From: JASHUC01 sp963849095
Lineage (GTDB): Bacteria; Pseudomonadota; Gammaproteobacteria; Steroidobacterales; Steroidobacteraceae
DNA length: 64,000 bases
Reading direction: 5' to 3'
NCBI GenBank assembly: GCA_963849095.1
Contig: CAWKGA010000008.1
Span: 248,001 to 312,000, forward strand
The notes below the pieces were generated by a model. The model had not been told where the DNA came from. It did no database searches and saw only the letters and a list, made by a program, of their open reading frames with translations. The stretch's first letter is position 1; each line of letters begins with the position of its first letter. Shown piece by piece: positions 35,708-43,384 of this stretch. A program made the translations under genes and the position numbers.

Positions 35708-36313
35708 TGGCCGAGATTCTCGTGGGATCTGTGGAACGAGCACTGGCCGACGCACAGCGGAAAGCGCAGAGCCTGTTCTTTGAAGTCGTCGAGTCCGGAC
35801 TGATACGGCCGGGTATTCTCGAAAGCGAGCTCAGCGCAGAGATCTACGCCCGTGCGGAGCGGCGCTTCGGAGTGCGTCGGCACTGGCACAAACGGGTCGT
35901 GCGATGCGGGCCCAATACGATGCTCCCGTACCAGGCCGACCCGCCGGATCGCCGCATCTGCGACGACGACACGGTGTACCTCTCGCGAGGGTAAGGGGCT
36001 TTATCGGAGCGAGGCGGATTTGACGGCAGGAGCCTTGTACGACTTCGTCAGCGGCCTCGCGCGAGGCGCGGGCTGGGAGTTCGGCGCCCCGGCGGCGGGC
36101 CGCCTCATCGGCCAGTTCCCTCACGAGCGCAGTCCAGCTGATCCCGGACGGTTCTCTATCCGACACGGGAATGAGCTGCGGCTACGCGAGCGCGACGATA
36201 ACGGGCAACGTCGCCACTGGATCCTGGAGATTCACTTCGTGGACCGCGTCAACTCCTTTGGCGGGTTCTTCGAGGAGCTGTTGACGATCGATCCCGTCCT
36301 TCTCGACCGGTAA
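35707..36313 (+). pseudogene. M24 (Xaa-Pro-type) peptidase remnant
   Basis: The first 95 codons (ALADAQRKAQSLFFEVVESG, RRHWHKRVVRCGPNTMLPYQ, ending DDTVYLSRG with a TAA at 35994) match the N-terminus of M24 metallopeptidases. The C-terminal part resumes at about 36000 in another frame: EADLTAGALYDFVSGLARGAGWEFG, FPHER, HWILEIHFVDRVNSFGGFFEEL, ending at 36313. An estimated 30-40 codons between the two, including the two metal-binding aspartates, are missing and the frame is shifted, so no active enzyme is possible. Its ATG overlaps the TIR gene stop, so it was probably translated with it before decay. Confidence 0.82.
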
Positions 36314-36645
36314 GCGCTGAGGTTTGCTTCCGTAGCCAGCGAACGCCAGTCTTCTTCGCGGCGGCCCGCAGGTCCTTGTCAAGCGTGGCCAAGGGCAGAC
36401 TCCGGCGCATCGCGAGCTCGAGGTACGCGCCATCATAGAGCGTGAGGCGGTGTGCGCGTGCAAGCGCGAGCGCCGCACCGCCATGAGAAGAGTGTTGCTC
36501 ACTTCCAATGCCCAATGTGTGCGTCGACTAGGTCCTGGGCATCCTCAGTGAGCCGATCGAGCAACTCATCCGTCGAGGGCGCGGTCTCATCGTGAAAGAA
36601 CCACGCCATGGTCACGGAGGAATCCAGAACAAATTTCAGGCTCAA
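36249..36645 (-). pseudogene. VapC-type PIN-domain toxin remnant
   Basis: Degenerate PIN ribonuclease. Start TTG 36645 gives LSLKFVLDSSVTMAWFFHDE with the first catalytic Asp. The frame breaks at 36516-36521, where a CA duplication explains the shift (reading through gives AHWALEVSNTLLMAVRR). After a further shift and an internal deletion of roughly 30-40 codons it resumes as GAALALARAHRLTLYDGAYL and LPLATLDKDLRAAAKKTGVRWL. The frame has no stop at the usual end and runs antisense into the M24 remnant until 36249. The start overlaps the antitoxin stop (TTGA), the coupling expected of a TA pair. Confidence 0.8.
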
Positions 36646-36894
36646 CGACGACCCGCGCTTCTCCACTGGAGAATCTCGGCGACCGTGGCGCGTCTGCGCT
36701 TGCGAGTCGCACGCATCTTGGAGATTGCCTCGTCGATGTCACGGCTCGGCCGAACGTCTGACGGGAACGAGACGGGCAATCTCGGTGTTGTGTCGGGTGA
36801 TCACGAATTCTTCACCGCGGCTCACCCGGTCGACCAATTCTGAGAACTTGTTCTTGGCTTCGGCGAGGGGAACGGCGATCGAGGACGCGCGCAT
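36642..36894 (-). pseudogene. Phd/YefM-type antitoxin, frameshifted
   Basis: ATG 36894 gives MRASSIAVPLAEAKNKFSEL, then VSRGEEFVITRHNTEIARL and VPVRRSAEP followed by a premature TGA. This is a Phd/YefM DNA-binding N-domain. The usual C-terminal toxin-binding part (SRDIDEAISKMRATRKRRR, then ATVAEILQWRSAGRR) is present in a shifted frame ending at 36642. A one-base insertion or two-base loss near 36741-36750 therefore broke the gene. The original stop overlaps the toxin start by four bases. Both partners are broken, consistent with loss of the whole module. Confidence 0.82.
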
Positions 36895-37153
36895 AAGTCA
36901 CCTAATGACCTGGACTACGTCTAGCCTAAACGGATTTTCGCTGACGTTGGCGGAGCTTGCTTCGGAGGACCAACACACGAATCTCAAACACGGCGGTGGC
37001 AGATCACGGTCTACCCCACGGCCCCCGGAGCCGTTCGGGAACCCCCTCCGCGTTCATCGATACGCTGCCCCCTTGTCCGCTGGCCGCAGATGCGAGGTCC
37101 TTGGCAGGGCCGGCTGCAACGTCTTAGGTCGTGCTGTGTGGGCCGATGGGGTA
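36895..37153. other. Intergenic region between the decayed Phd/VapC and AbiE modules
   Basis: About 260 bp without a supportable gene, upstream of two divergent toxin-antitoxin units. The antitoxin remnant side has AGGTGA shortly before its ATG. An open frame from 36608 runs through here in the abiEi frame, but its sequence is low-complexity and antisense to the antitoxin, so I do not treat it as coding. The sequence looks somewhat less GC-rich than its surroundings. Confidence 0.5.
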
Positions 37154-37162
37154 TGTTATACA
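37154..37162 (+). promoter_or_regulatory. Extended -10 promoter of abiEi
   Basis: TGT-TATACA is an extended -10 element (TGnTATAAT-like, four of six in the hexamer). It predicts a start site near 37168-37170. No good -35 is seen, which extended -10 promoters do not require. The transcript would have a very short leader (12-21 bases) before the abiEi start. Confidence 0.5.
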
Positions 37163-37167
37163 TTCCT

Positions 37168-37190
37168 TAGTTCCGCTAATATGCGAACTA
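37168..37190. promoter_or_regulatory. Putative AbiEi operator (inverted repeat)
   Basis: TAGTTC(C)GC-TAATAT-GCGAACTA: arms of eight complementary bases with one bulged C, centred on TAATAT. It begins at the predicted transcription start and ends over the start codon region of abiEi. AbiEi-family antitoxins are known to repress their own operon by binding inverted repeats, so this is a likely autoregulatory site. Confidence 0.6.
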
Positions 37191-37999
37191 TGGCCTCTAT
37201 CGTACACCCCTCTCTCGGTCGGCGCCGCCTCGCCCAGGTTGCCTCCCGCGCGCGGCCTTTTGTCAACGTCTCGATGGCCGCCCATGCGCTTCAACTAGAC
37301 CCCAAACGCGCCGCGAAGCAACTGGCGCGCTGGCACGAGCAGGGCCTCCTGCGCCGTATCCGCCGGGGCCTCTACGCCGTCGTCCCTGCCGCGGCGGCTT
37401 TGCGCGAGAAGCCCGTCGATGACCCTTGGCTTCTCGTCCCGAGACTCTTTCGCGAAGGCTACATCGCCGGATGGAGCGCCGCCGAGCACTGGGATCTCAC
37501 GGAGCAATTATTCACGACGTTGCTCGTCTGCACACCGGATCCGGTCAAGCACGCACGCGTGCGTATTGCAGGACTGGACATCCGCGCCCGCCACATCCCC
37601 CGCACACTTTGGTTCGGAACGGCAGCAATCTGGCGCGATGGCACTAAGGTCCTCGTATCCGATCTGCACAAGACGTTTGTCGATATGTGTCACGACCCCG
37701 CTCTCGGCGGGGGTATTCAGCACGTGGCACTCTGTGTGGCCGCCTATCTGCGTCGCGGAGATGCCGATCCGACTCGGCTGATCGAGTACCTGGAGCAGGC
37801 GAAGTCCGCTCCAGCGTTCAAGCGACTGGGATTTCTCTGTGAAGTTCTCCAGGGTCCCCGTGCATTGAGCGAGGCCTGTCTACGTGGCGTAACCGTTGGA
37901 CTTGCCAAACTGGATCCTGCCATGGCCTCTCCACGCGTGTCGAAGCGCTGGCAGCTGCGCCTGCCCCATGCCTGGGAGCGGATCCTCGCCAATGGTTAG
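37181..37999 (+). CDS. abiEi: AbiEi family antitoxin / autorepressor (type IV TA)
   Basis: About 272 residues from ATG 37181; ATG 37190, three codons later, is an equally good start. Residues about 25-75 form a winged-helix N-domain (VSMAAHALQLDPKRAAKQLARW, GLLRRIRRGLYAVVP). The middle is the AbiEi core (EGYIAGWSAAEHWDLTEQLF, ARHIPRTLWFG, VLVSDLHKTFVDMCHDP). Known AbiEi proteins neutralise AbiEii and repress their promoter. No Shine-Dalgarno is seen and the leader is very short. The stop overlaps the toxin start by eight bases. Confidence 0.9.
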   Translation: MRTMASIVHPSLGRRRLAQVASRARPFVNVSMAAHALQLDPKRAAKQLARWHEQGLLRRIRRGLYAVVPAAAALREKPVDDPWLLVPRLFREGYIAGWSAAEHWDLTEQLFTTLLVCTPDPVKHARVRIAGLDIRARHIPRTLWFGTAAIWRDGTKVLVSDLHKTFVDMCHDPALGGGIQHVALCVAAYLRRGDADPTRLIEYLEQAKSAPAFKRLGFLCEVLQGPRALSEACLRGVTVGLAKLDPAMASPRVSKRWQLRLPHAWERILANG

Positions 38000-39197
38000 C
38001 AGGGACGATCTCGCGGCGATTGCGGACTCGACGGGGCTGACAGCTCCGGTCGTCGAGAAGGATTACGTTCTCGGGTGGCTTCTTCGCGGCGTGTACCAGC
38101 ACCCAGCGCTGCGCGACCGTTGGGCGTTCAAAGGCGGTACCTGCCTCAAGAAGTGCTTCTTCGAGACGTACCGCTTCTCGGAAGACCTCGATTTCACTCT
38201 TCTCGACGCCCCACACCTCGAGGAAGGATTCTTGCGCGAGGTCTTTGCGCAAACGTCGCGATTGCTTTATGACGAAGCGGGCCTCGAGCTCCCAGCCGAC
38301 CGGCTGCGCTTCGATCTCTACGAAAATCCGCGTGGACGCCCCTCTTGCCAGGGCCGCGTTTACTACCGCAGCCACTTCCAGGCCGGCAACAACTTCCCCG
38401 CTGTCAAGCTTGATCTGACGGCAGACGAAGTCGTCGTGGCTCCACTCGTCCGCCGACCGGTGAGCCATCCCTATCGAGACGAGCCAGCGGGAGGTTTCGA
38501 CGCCCTGTGCTACTCGTACGAGGAGCTGTTCGCCGAGAAACTACGCGCGCTCGGCGAGCGCACCCGCGCGCGTGACCTCTATGATGTGGTCTCCCTTCAC
38601 CGCAACGTCGACTACCATCCGCAGGCGGCGCACGTTCTCGACATCCTCGCGCGCAAATGCGCCTTCAAGAAAATTGCGCTGATTACTCTTGACATCGTTC
38701 GCGCTGCGAGAGAGTCGGTGGTGTCGACCTGGGAGGGTATGCTCCGGCATCAGCTGCCCGATCTGCCCCCGTTTGATAGCTTCTGGGATGAGCTGAGCGA
38801 CATTTTTGCCTGGTTGAATCAGGTTGCGGCTCGCCCCCGGCTGCCCCGAGCACCCGATCTCGGCGCTGGCCAGCTTTGGCGACCGCGATTCGGTGGGCTT
38901 GCGGCGATCGTTCCCAACGCATTCGCTCTCGAGCGAATACGATTTGCGGCCCAGAGTCGGCTGCTCGTCCAGCTGGACTACACCAAGCTCGATGGGGATC
39001 GTCGCTTCCCGGTTGTCGAGCCCTACTCACTGCGACGCAGTGAAGCGGGCGATGTGTGCCTTGCCGCATTCAACGTCCAGGCCGGCCGCATCAAGAAATA
39101 TCGCGTCGAGCGGATCCGCTCGGTCCAGGTCATTGAACAAACCTTCGCTCCGCGCTTCGTCATCGAACTGAGCCCGATATCGGGTATGGTGGGCTGA
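37992..39197 (+). CDS. abiEii: AbiEii nucleotidyltransferase toxin with C-terminal WYL-like domain
   Basis: 401 residues from ATG 37992, overlapping abiEi by eight bases. The nucleotidyltransferase motif is AFKGGTCLKK followed by ETYRFSEDLDFTLL, with GGT at 48-50 and Asp65/Asp67 as metal ligands. The later conserved block SYEELFAEKLRALGERTRA then RDLYDVVSLH is typical of AbiEii. Residues about 315-395 (IRFAAQSRLLVQLDYTKLDG, VVEPYSLRRSEAGDVCLAAF, RIKKYRVERIRSVQVIE) read as a WYL-like domain beyond the standard toxin. Known relatives halt growth by nucleotide transfer. All motifs are intact, so the pair is probably functional. Confidence 0.88.
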   Translation: MVSRDDLAAIADSTGLTAPVVEKDYVLGWLLRGVYQHPALRDRWAFKGGTCLKKCFFETYRFSEDLDFTLLDAPHLEEGFLREVFAQTSRLLYDEAGLELPADRLRFDLYENPRGRPSCQGRVYYRSHFQAGNNFPAVKLDLTADEVVVAPLVRRPVSHPYRDEPAGGFDALCYSYEELFAEKLRALGERTRARDLYDVVSLHRNVDYHPQAAHVLDILARKCAFKKIALITLDIVRAARESVVSTWEGMLRHQLPDLPPFDSFWDELSDIFAWLNQVAARPRLPRAPDLGAGQLWRPRFGGLAAIVPNAFALERIRFAAQSRLLVQLDYTKLDGDRRFPVVEPYSLRRSEAGDVCLAAFNVQAGRIKKYRVERIRSVQVIEQTFAPRFVIELSPISGMVG

Positions 39198-39511
39198 GAG
39201 GACCGAGCGGCGACGCCGCCGAAACGCCTACTGTCACGATCTCGACGCCGGCAACGCATCGAAGCGCGACACGCTCCCGCCGCGTTCACTCGCCCGGTGC
39301 CGACTGAGCTATCGAAACACGGGAGCCGTGGACCCCCGCCGCAGAGAGCACGGTGAGCTCCGGCGCGACCCGCACCTTATCCATCGCCACGCCGATGGCG
39401 TCGAGGAATGGACGGCGTTCTTCAAGGATCTAGGGACGGCCGCTTGCGATCATGTCGCAAGTCGCGCCATCATCGGCAGCGCGATAGCTCGTCAAGACAA
39501 GGGAGCATCCG
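39198..39511. other. Intergenic region after the AbiE pair
   Basis: About 310 bp with no supportable gene. An open frame at 39328 runs into the DUF1579 gene in another frame and has no family character. A 12-base match to a tRNA D-arm (minus strand, 39300-39311) is present without the rest of a tRNA. The ribosome binding site AAGGGAG of the next gene lies near the right end. Confidence 0.5.
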
Positions 39512-40117
39512 ATGAACAGGTGGTGCACGGCGCTCGCGAGCTCTCTATGCGCGGTCGTCACGTCCTCGGTCGTTCAGGCGGCCGCACAGGCCGAGCCGCA
39601 AACATCGAGCGACGTGGCGGCTCGGCAGGCGCTCGAGGCGCGGATCAGGGCGGCGAGCGAGCTCGGTCCGCAGCAGGCGGCGCTCGCCAAGTATCTCGGA
39701 CGCTGGAATGTCGATATCGCGCTGCCCGGCGCCTCAGTGCATTCGAAGGGCACGGCTGAATATTCCTGGGTCATTGAAGGACGCTGGCTGGGCTGCCGCA
39801 TCAAGGGAACGATGCTCGGGCAGCCGTTCGAGGAATTCACGATTCTGGGCTACGACAGCTATGCAAAGGAGACGGTCGAGGTGTCGGTCGAGTCGGCGGA
39901 CAATTCGATGCTCATGGCGCGCGGATCTTCAGCCGGCTCGGCGCGGGCGGCGAGCGTGCTATTCGGAGAGCTCGACGAGTACTTTAGCGGCTCGCTGCAC
40001 CGTCCTTACAAGGTCGTGTTGCGTTGGCTCAATGCCCGCCGGCACGTTACCGAGGTGTGGGATGTCGGAGCAGGGGAAATGCCGATCGAGAAAGTCGTGT
40101 TCACGTTCACACGGTAG
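39512..40117 (+). CDS. Exported DUF1579-like protein
   Basis: 201 residues with an N-terminal signal peptide (MNRWCTALASSLCAVVTSSVVQAAAQA, cleavage probably after AAA or QA). The mature part resembles DUF1579: LAKYLGRWNVDIALPGA, SWVIEGRWLGCRIKGTMLG, FEEFTILGYDSYAKETVEV, and a C-terminal EVWDVGAGEMPIEKVVFTF. Members are lipocalin-like beta proteins of unknown function. It precedes the M20 peptidase by 12 bp and may share its transcript. Confidence 0.75.
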   Translation: MNRWCTALASSLCAVVTSSVVQAAAQAEPQTSSDVAARQALEARIRAASELGPQQAALAKYLGRWNVDIALPGASVHSKGTAEYSWVIEGRWLGCRIKGTMLGQPFEEFTILGYDSYAKETVEVSVESADNSMLMARGSSAGSARAASVLFGELDEYFSGSLHRPYKVVLRWLNARRHVTEVWDVGAGEMPIEKVVFTFTR

Positions 40118-40129
40118 CGGGCGGTCACC

Positions 40130-41293
40130 ATGGACGCGAAGGCTGCGGCGCGCGAACGCTTTGAATCCAACCGTGAGGGCCTGATCGAGCTCAGCCACCG
40201 CATTCATGCTCATCCGGAGCCGGGGTTCGAGGAGGAGCGGGCCTGCGCCTGGCTCTGCGAATCCCTGGATGCCGCCGGATTCACGGTGGAGCGCGGGATT
40301 TGCGAGCTGCCCACGGCATTCCGTGCCCGCGCGGGATCGGGCCCGCTGCACATCGGCATTTGCGCCGAATACGACTGTCTCCCCGGCATCGGGCATGCCT
40401 GCGGCCACAATGTGATCGCGGCGTCCGCGGTGGGCGCCGCGCTTGCCGCCGCAAGGGTAGCGGACGAGCTGGGGCTCACCGTGAGCGTCATCGGCACGCC
40501 GGCCGAGGAGGTCGGTAACGCGAGCGGAAAGATTCTGCTGCTCGAGCGCGGCGCCTTCGAGTCCCTTCATGCGGCGATGATGGTGCACCCGGCGCCTTAT
40601 GACGTGCTCCGGGCCAAGATCATCGCGGCTTCGATGTTCGACGTGCATTGCACGGGGAAGGAATCACACGCTTCCGCGTTTCCGGAGCTGGGCATCAACG
40701 CCGCCGATGCGCTCACCATCGCGCAGACGGCGATCGGCCTGCTGCGCCAGCACATCCGCTCGACCGACCGAATCCACGGCATCGTGACGCAGGGTGGCGT
40801 CGCCCCGAACGTGGTTCCGGCTCACACCGCGGCGAGGTACATCATTCGCTCGGAGACGGTGGAGCAGCTCGCCGACCTGCGGCCCCGGGTCTATCGCTGC
40901 TTCGAGGCCGGAGCCCTCGCGACCGGCGCGAAGCTCGAGATCACGGGCGGCGACAAGCCGTATGCCGAAATGCGGCACGACGAGATGATGGCCGAGCTCT
41001 TTCGCAGGAATTCCGAGGCGCTGGGGCGCCCGTTTCCGAAAGGCGGCGATGTGGAAACGCGGCCTTCGGGCTCCACCGACATGGGGAACGTCTCGCTCGC
41101 GATTCCGTCGATACACCCGATGATCGGGATCCACTCGCTGCCCGCCGTCAATCACCAGCCGGAATTCGCGGCGCACTGCGCCACGCCGGATGCGGACAAG
41201 GCCCTATGCGACGGCGCACTGGCGATGGCCTGGACGTGCGTCGATCTGGCGACGGATCCTGACGCGCGGAGCGCGTTGGTGAATCGTCGGTAG
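40130..41293 (+). CDS. M20 family amidohydrolase/peptidase
   Basis: 387-residue zinc hydrolase of the M20D (AbgB/IAA-amino acid hydrolase-like) group. Metal-site motifs: IGICAEYDCLPGIGHACGHNV, GTPAEEVGN (catalytic Glu-Glu) and VHPAPYDV. The dimerisation domain spans about residues 170-285 (FDVHCTGKESHASAFPELGI), and the last ligand region is SIHPMIGIHSLP. Such enzymes cleave amide bonds of N-acyl amino acids; the substrate here is unknown. It follows the DUF1579 gene by 12 bp and is followed by a 7-bp hairpin. Confidence 0.88.
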   Translation: MDAKAAARERFESNREGLIELSHRIHAHPEPGFEEERACAWLCESLDAAGFTVERGICELPTAFRARAGSGPLHIGICAEYDCLPGIGHACGHNVIAASAVGAALAAARVADELGLTVSVIGTPAEEVGNASGKILLLERGAFESLHAAMMVHPAPYDVLRAKIIAASMFDVHCTGKESHASAFPELGINAADALTIAQTAIGLLRQHIRSTDRIHGIVTQGGVAPNVVPAHTAARYIIRSETVEQLADLRPRVYRCFEAGALATGAKLEITGGDKPYAEMRHDEMMAELFRRNSEALGRPFPKGGDVETRPSGSTDMGNVSLAIPSIHPMIGIHSLPAVNHQPEFAAHCATPDADKALCDGALAMAWTCVDLATDPDARSALVNRR

Positions 41294-41312
41294 CACTCCA
41301 ACGCTGCCCGCA

Positions 41313-41329
41313 ACGTCCGTAGCGGACGT
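41313..41329. repeat. Perfect 7-bp hairpin after the M20 gene
   Basis: ACGTCCG-TAG-CGGACGT, 20 bases after the M20 stop. A three-base loop makes it a stable hairpin, but no T-run follows (CCTGC), so it would be a terminator only with Rho or as an RNA-stabilising 3' end. It could also be a protein binding site. Confidence 0.4.
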
Positions 41330-41499
41330 CCTGCTATTGCAGTCTCAGATTCGGTCTCGGCATCGATATCGCGGATTCCTGCGCGAAGAGATCCGTTATG
41401 TCCATCGAATCCCCCGGCCGCGGCGAATACCCTGGTTGTCGTACCCAAGGTGCCCGTGAGCCGCAGCCGCAGTAGACTTGCCCTATCCGAGATCGCCCC

Positions 41500-42078
41500 A
41501 TGAGCGCAGTCATGCAGGAATCGCTGCCCCGGCACCACCGAATGACGGCGGACGAGTACCACCGGATGGCCGAAGTCGGCTTGCTCGCGCCGGATGCGCG
41601 AGTCGAGCTGATCGAAGGGGAGATCCTGGAGATGGCGCCGCTCGGCAACGACCACCTCAGCGTGGTGGACCAGTTGAATCATCTTTTCGTGCACGCCGTG
41701 GGAGACCGCGCGATCGTGCGCGTCCAGGGGGCGGTTCGCCTGAGCCAGTTCTCCGAGCCGCAGCCCGACCTGGTCGTCTTGAAGCCCCGAGCGGATTTCT
41801 ATCGCACGCAAGGCGCCGGCCCGCAGGACGTCTACCTCATCATCGAGGCCAGCGACACCACACTGCGTTACGACCTCCACACGAAGGTGCCGTTCTACGC
41901 CCGCCACGAGATCCCGGAAGTCTGGGTCGTCGATCTGCCAGGCGGCAAGCTGCACGTCTTCCGCGCGCCGAAGGAAGGCTCCTATTTGGATGCGGTCGTC
42001 ACCGATGATCCGGGCACCATGAGCTTGTCGCTGCTGCCCAACGTCGCAGTCGATTTATCGCATCTCTTACGGCCGTAA
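41500..42078 (+). CDS. Uma2 family (DUF820) PD-(D/E)XK nuclease-like protein
   Basis: 192 residues. It begins with the Uma2 pattern MTADEYHRMAEVGLLAPDARVELIEGEILEM. The nuclease-core motifs EPQPDLVVLKP and VYLIIEASDTTLRYD then KVPFYARHEIPEVWVVDL carry the Asp and Glu expected for metal binding. Uma2 proteins are abundant in cyanobacteria and scattered elsewhere, often in multi-copy sets; their role is unknown. Here it is a single copy, and no partner gene is evident. Confidence 0.85.
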   Translation: MSAVMQESLPRHHRMTADEYHRMAEVGLLAPDARVELIEGEILEMAPLGNDHLSVVDQLNHLFVHAVGDRAIVRVQGAVRLSQFSEPQPDLVVLKPRADFYRTQGAGPQDVYLIIEASDTTLRYDLHTKVPFYARHEIPEVWVVDLPGGKLHVFRAPKEGSYLDAVVTDDPGTMSLSLLPNVAVDLSHLLRP

Positions 42079-42093
42079 GCCGCCCGGGGCCGG

Positions 42094-43224
42094 CTAGCCG
42101 TGAGCCGGGCAGTAGTCCTGCCGCAGATATTCCGCGACCGAGATGATTCGCTGCGCGTGCGTATCCCAGAGAATGCATTTCAGCGCCGCGGGAACCTGCG
42201 AGAGCTTCACGCGCGTGACGCTCGTGAAGAGGTCCTGGTATTGATTGTGGCATTTGACCAGGCAGTAGTTCGGGATGCTCGAGGATAGATGGTGGACGTG
42301 GTGATAGCCGATGTTGATCGTGAACCAGTTCAACCAGTGCGGCAGGATCAGGAAGCTCGTTCCCGCGATCGCCCCCATGTCGTAGTCCCAGTGCCCCCCG
42401 TCGGTGGCGTAGGCGTGCTCGAAATTGTGCTGAACGGTGAACAGGACGATGCCTATGGCGCCTGCAATCGATACGCTGAACAGGTAAACACTGAAGAACA
42501 GCACCGTGCCGCACTCGTAGCACATCAATGCCCATAAGCTCAGCAACACGACATTGTTCCAAAACATGTGCCAGTACTCTCTGCGCGAGCTCCAGTAGCG
42601 CGTGCGATAGCCGGCGGAATGCTCCCGTATCGATATGCCTGGCCGCATCAGTTTCGCTCTGGCGAGGTGGATCAGCAGGCCCACGGTGCCTGTTGCCCAG
42701 GTGAAGCGCGGGTTGAAGATCAGATAGATGAGGCCGGCGAGAGGCGCGGCCGCGATGCTGCACTTGCCGCGATAGAAGCGCTGCCGGGCGTGGGTCATCG
42801 CCGCGTATTCATCGACCGAAAGCGTCGCGTAGGGTCCGCGATACTTCTCCCAGTTGCCGTTGTGGGCGTGGTGATAGTTGTGGTGCCGCGACCACACGTA
42901 TTGCGGCATGCCGGAGACGACCCCCAGAACGAACCCGATTGCCCGGTTGAGCCACGGGCTGCGGAAGAGGCTCCCGTGGCCACATTCGTGCATCAGCGCA
43001 AAGACCCGCAAAGTAAAGAACGTGAGGAGCACCGCTGCGGCTGCGGTGAGGTAGTAGGACCTGGCGGCGCCGCGGACGGCGACCAGCCAAAGAAGCGCAA
43101 GGGGCACGAGCGTGGTCGCTACCTGGATCAGTCCTTTTATGTTGTTGGATTTCGCATACTCTACGACCATGGCCCCCTTCTGCTGTTTGATGCAGTCGAT
43201 CGACGGCACGAGGACACCCCACAT
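42094..43224 (-). CDS. Membrane fatty acid desaturase
   Basis: 376-residue integral membrane di-iron desaturase. The three histidine boxes are intact: HECGH (79-83), HHNYHH (114-119) and the C-terminal GYHHVHHLSSSIPNY. Hydrophobic stretches at residues about 33-50 and 58-78 and further downstream form the usual membrane hairpins. It would introduce double bonds into acyl chains, or possibly hydroxylate lipids or terpenoids. It sits 160 bp after the amidohydrolase in the same direction, a gap long enough to hold its own promoter. Confidence 0.9.
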   Translation of the reverse strand: MWGVLVPSIDCIKQQKGAMVVEYAKSNNIKGLIQVATTLVPLALLWLVAVRGAARSYYLTAAAAVLLTFFTLRVFALMHECGHGSLFRSPWLNRAIGFVLGVVSGMPQYVWSRHHNYHHAHNGNWEKYRGPYATLSVDEYAAMTHARQRFYRGKCSIAAAPLAGLIYLIFNPRFTWATGTVGLLIHLARAKLMRPGISIREHSAGYRTRYWSSRREYWHMFWNNVVLLSLWALMCYECGTVLFFSVYLFSVSIAGAIGIVLFTVQHNFEHAYATDGGHWDYDMGAIAGTSFLILPHWLNWFTINIGYHHVHHLSSSIPNYCLVKCHNQYQDLFTSVTRVKLSQVPAALKCILWDTHAQRIISVAEYLRQDYCPAHG

Positions 43225-43384
43225 ACGAGACCTAATGGTTGTAATAAAGCGGGCCGGAGTCTAACAGAGCGGCGTACCGGTAGGGATTACAAGTCGACGG
43301 GGCATCGCCGCCCGTGCCGGGGCAGGGCCGATTGTGCCCAAACGCGTCAGCGCAAACGACGCCTGTACTGTAATACCCCCGGAA

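Noticed and set aside
36608..37180. Plus-strand extension of the abiEi frame
   Set aside because: Antisense to the decayed antitoxin, no family similarity, and lies upstream of the predicted promoter.
39300..39311. Match to a tRNA D-arm on the minus strand (TAGCTCAGTCGG)
   Set aside because: No matching acceptor stem, anticodon arm or T-loop follows; at best a remnant, more likely chance.
42079..42118. GC-rich inverted segments between Uma2 and desaturase genes
   Set aside because: Several short imperfect pairings in very GC-rich sequence without a T-run; not a convincing terminator.
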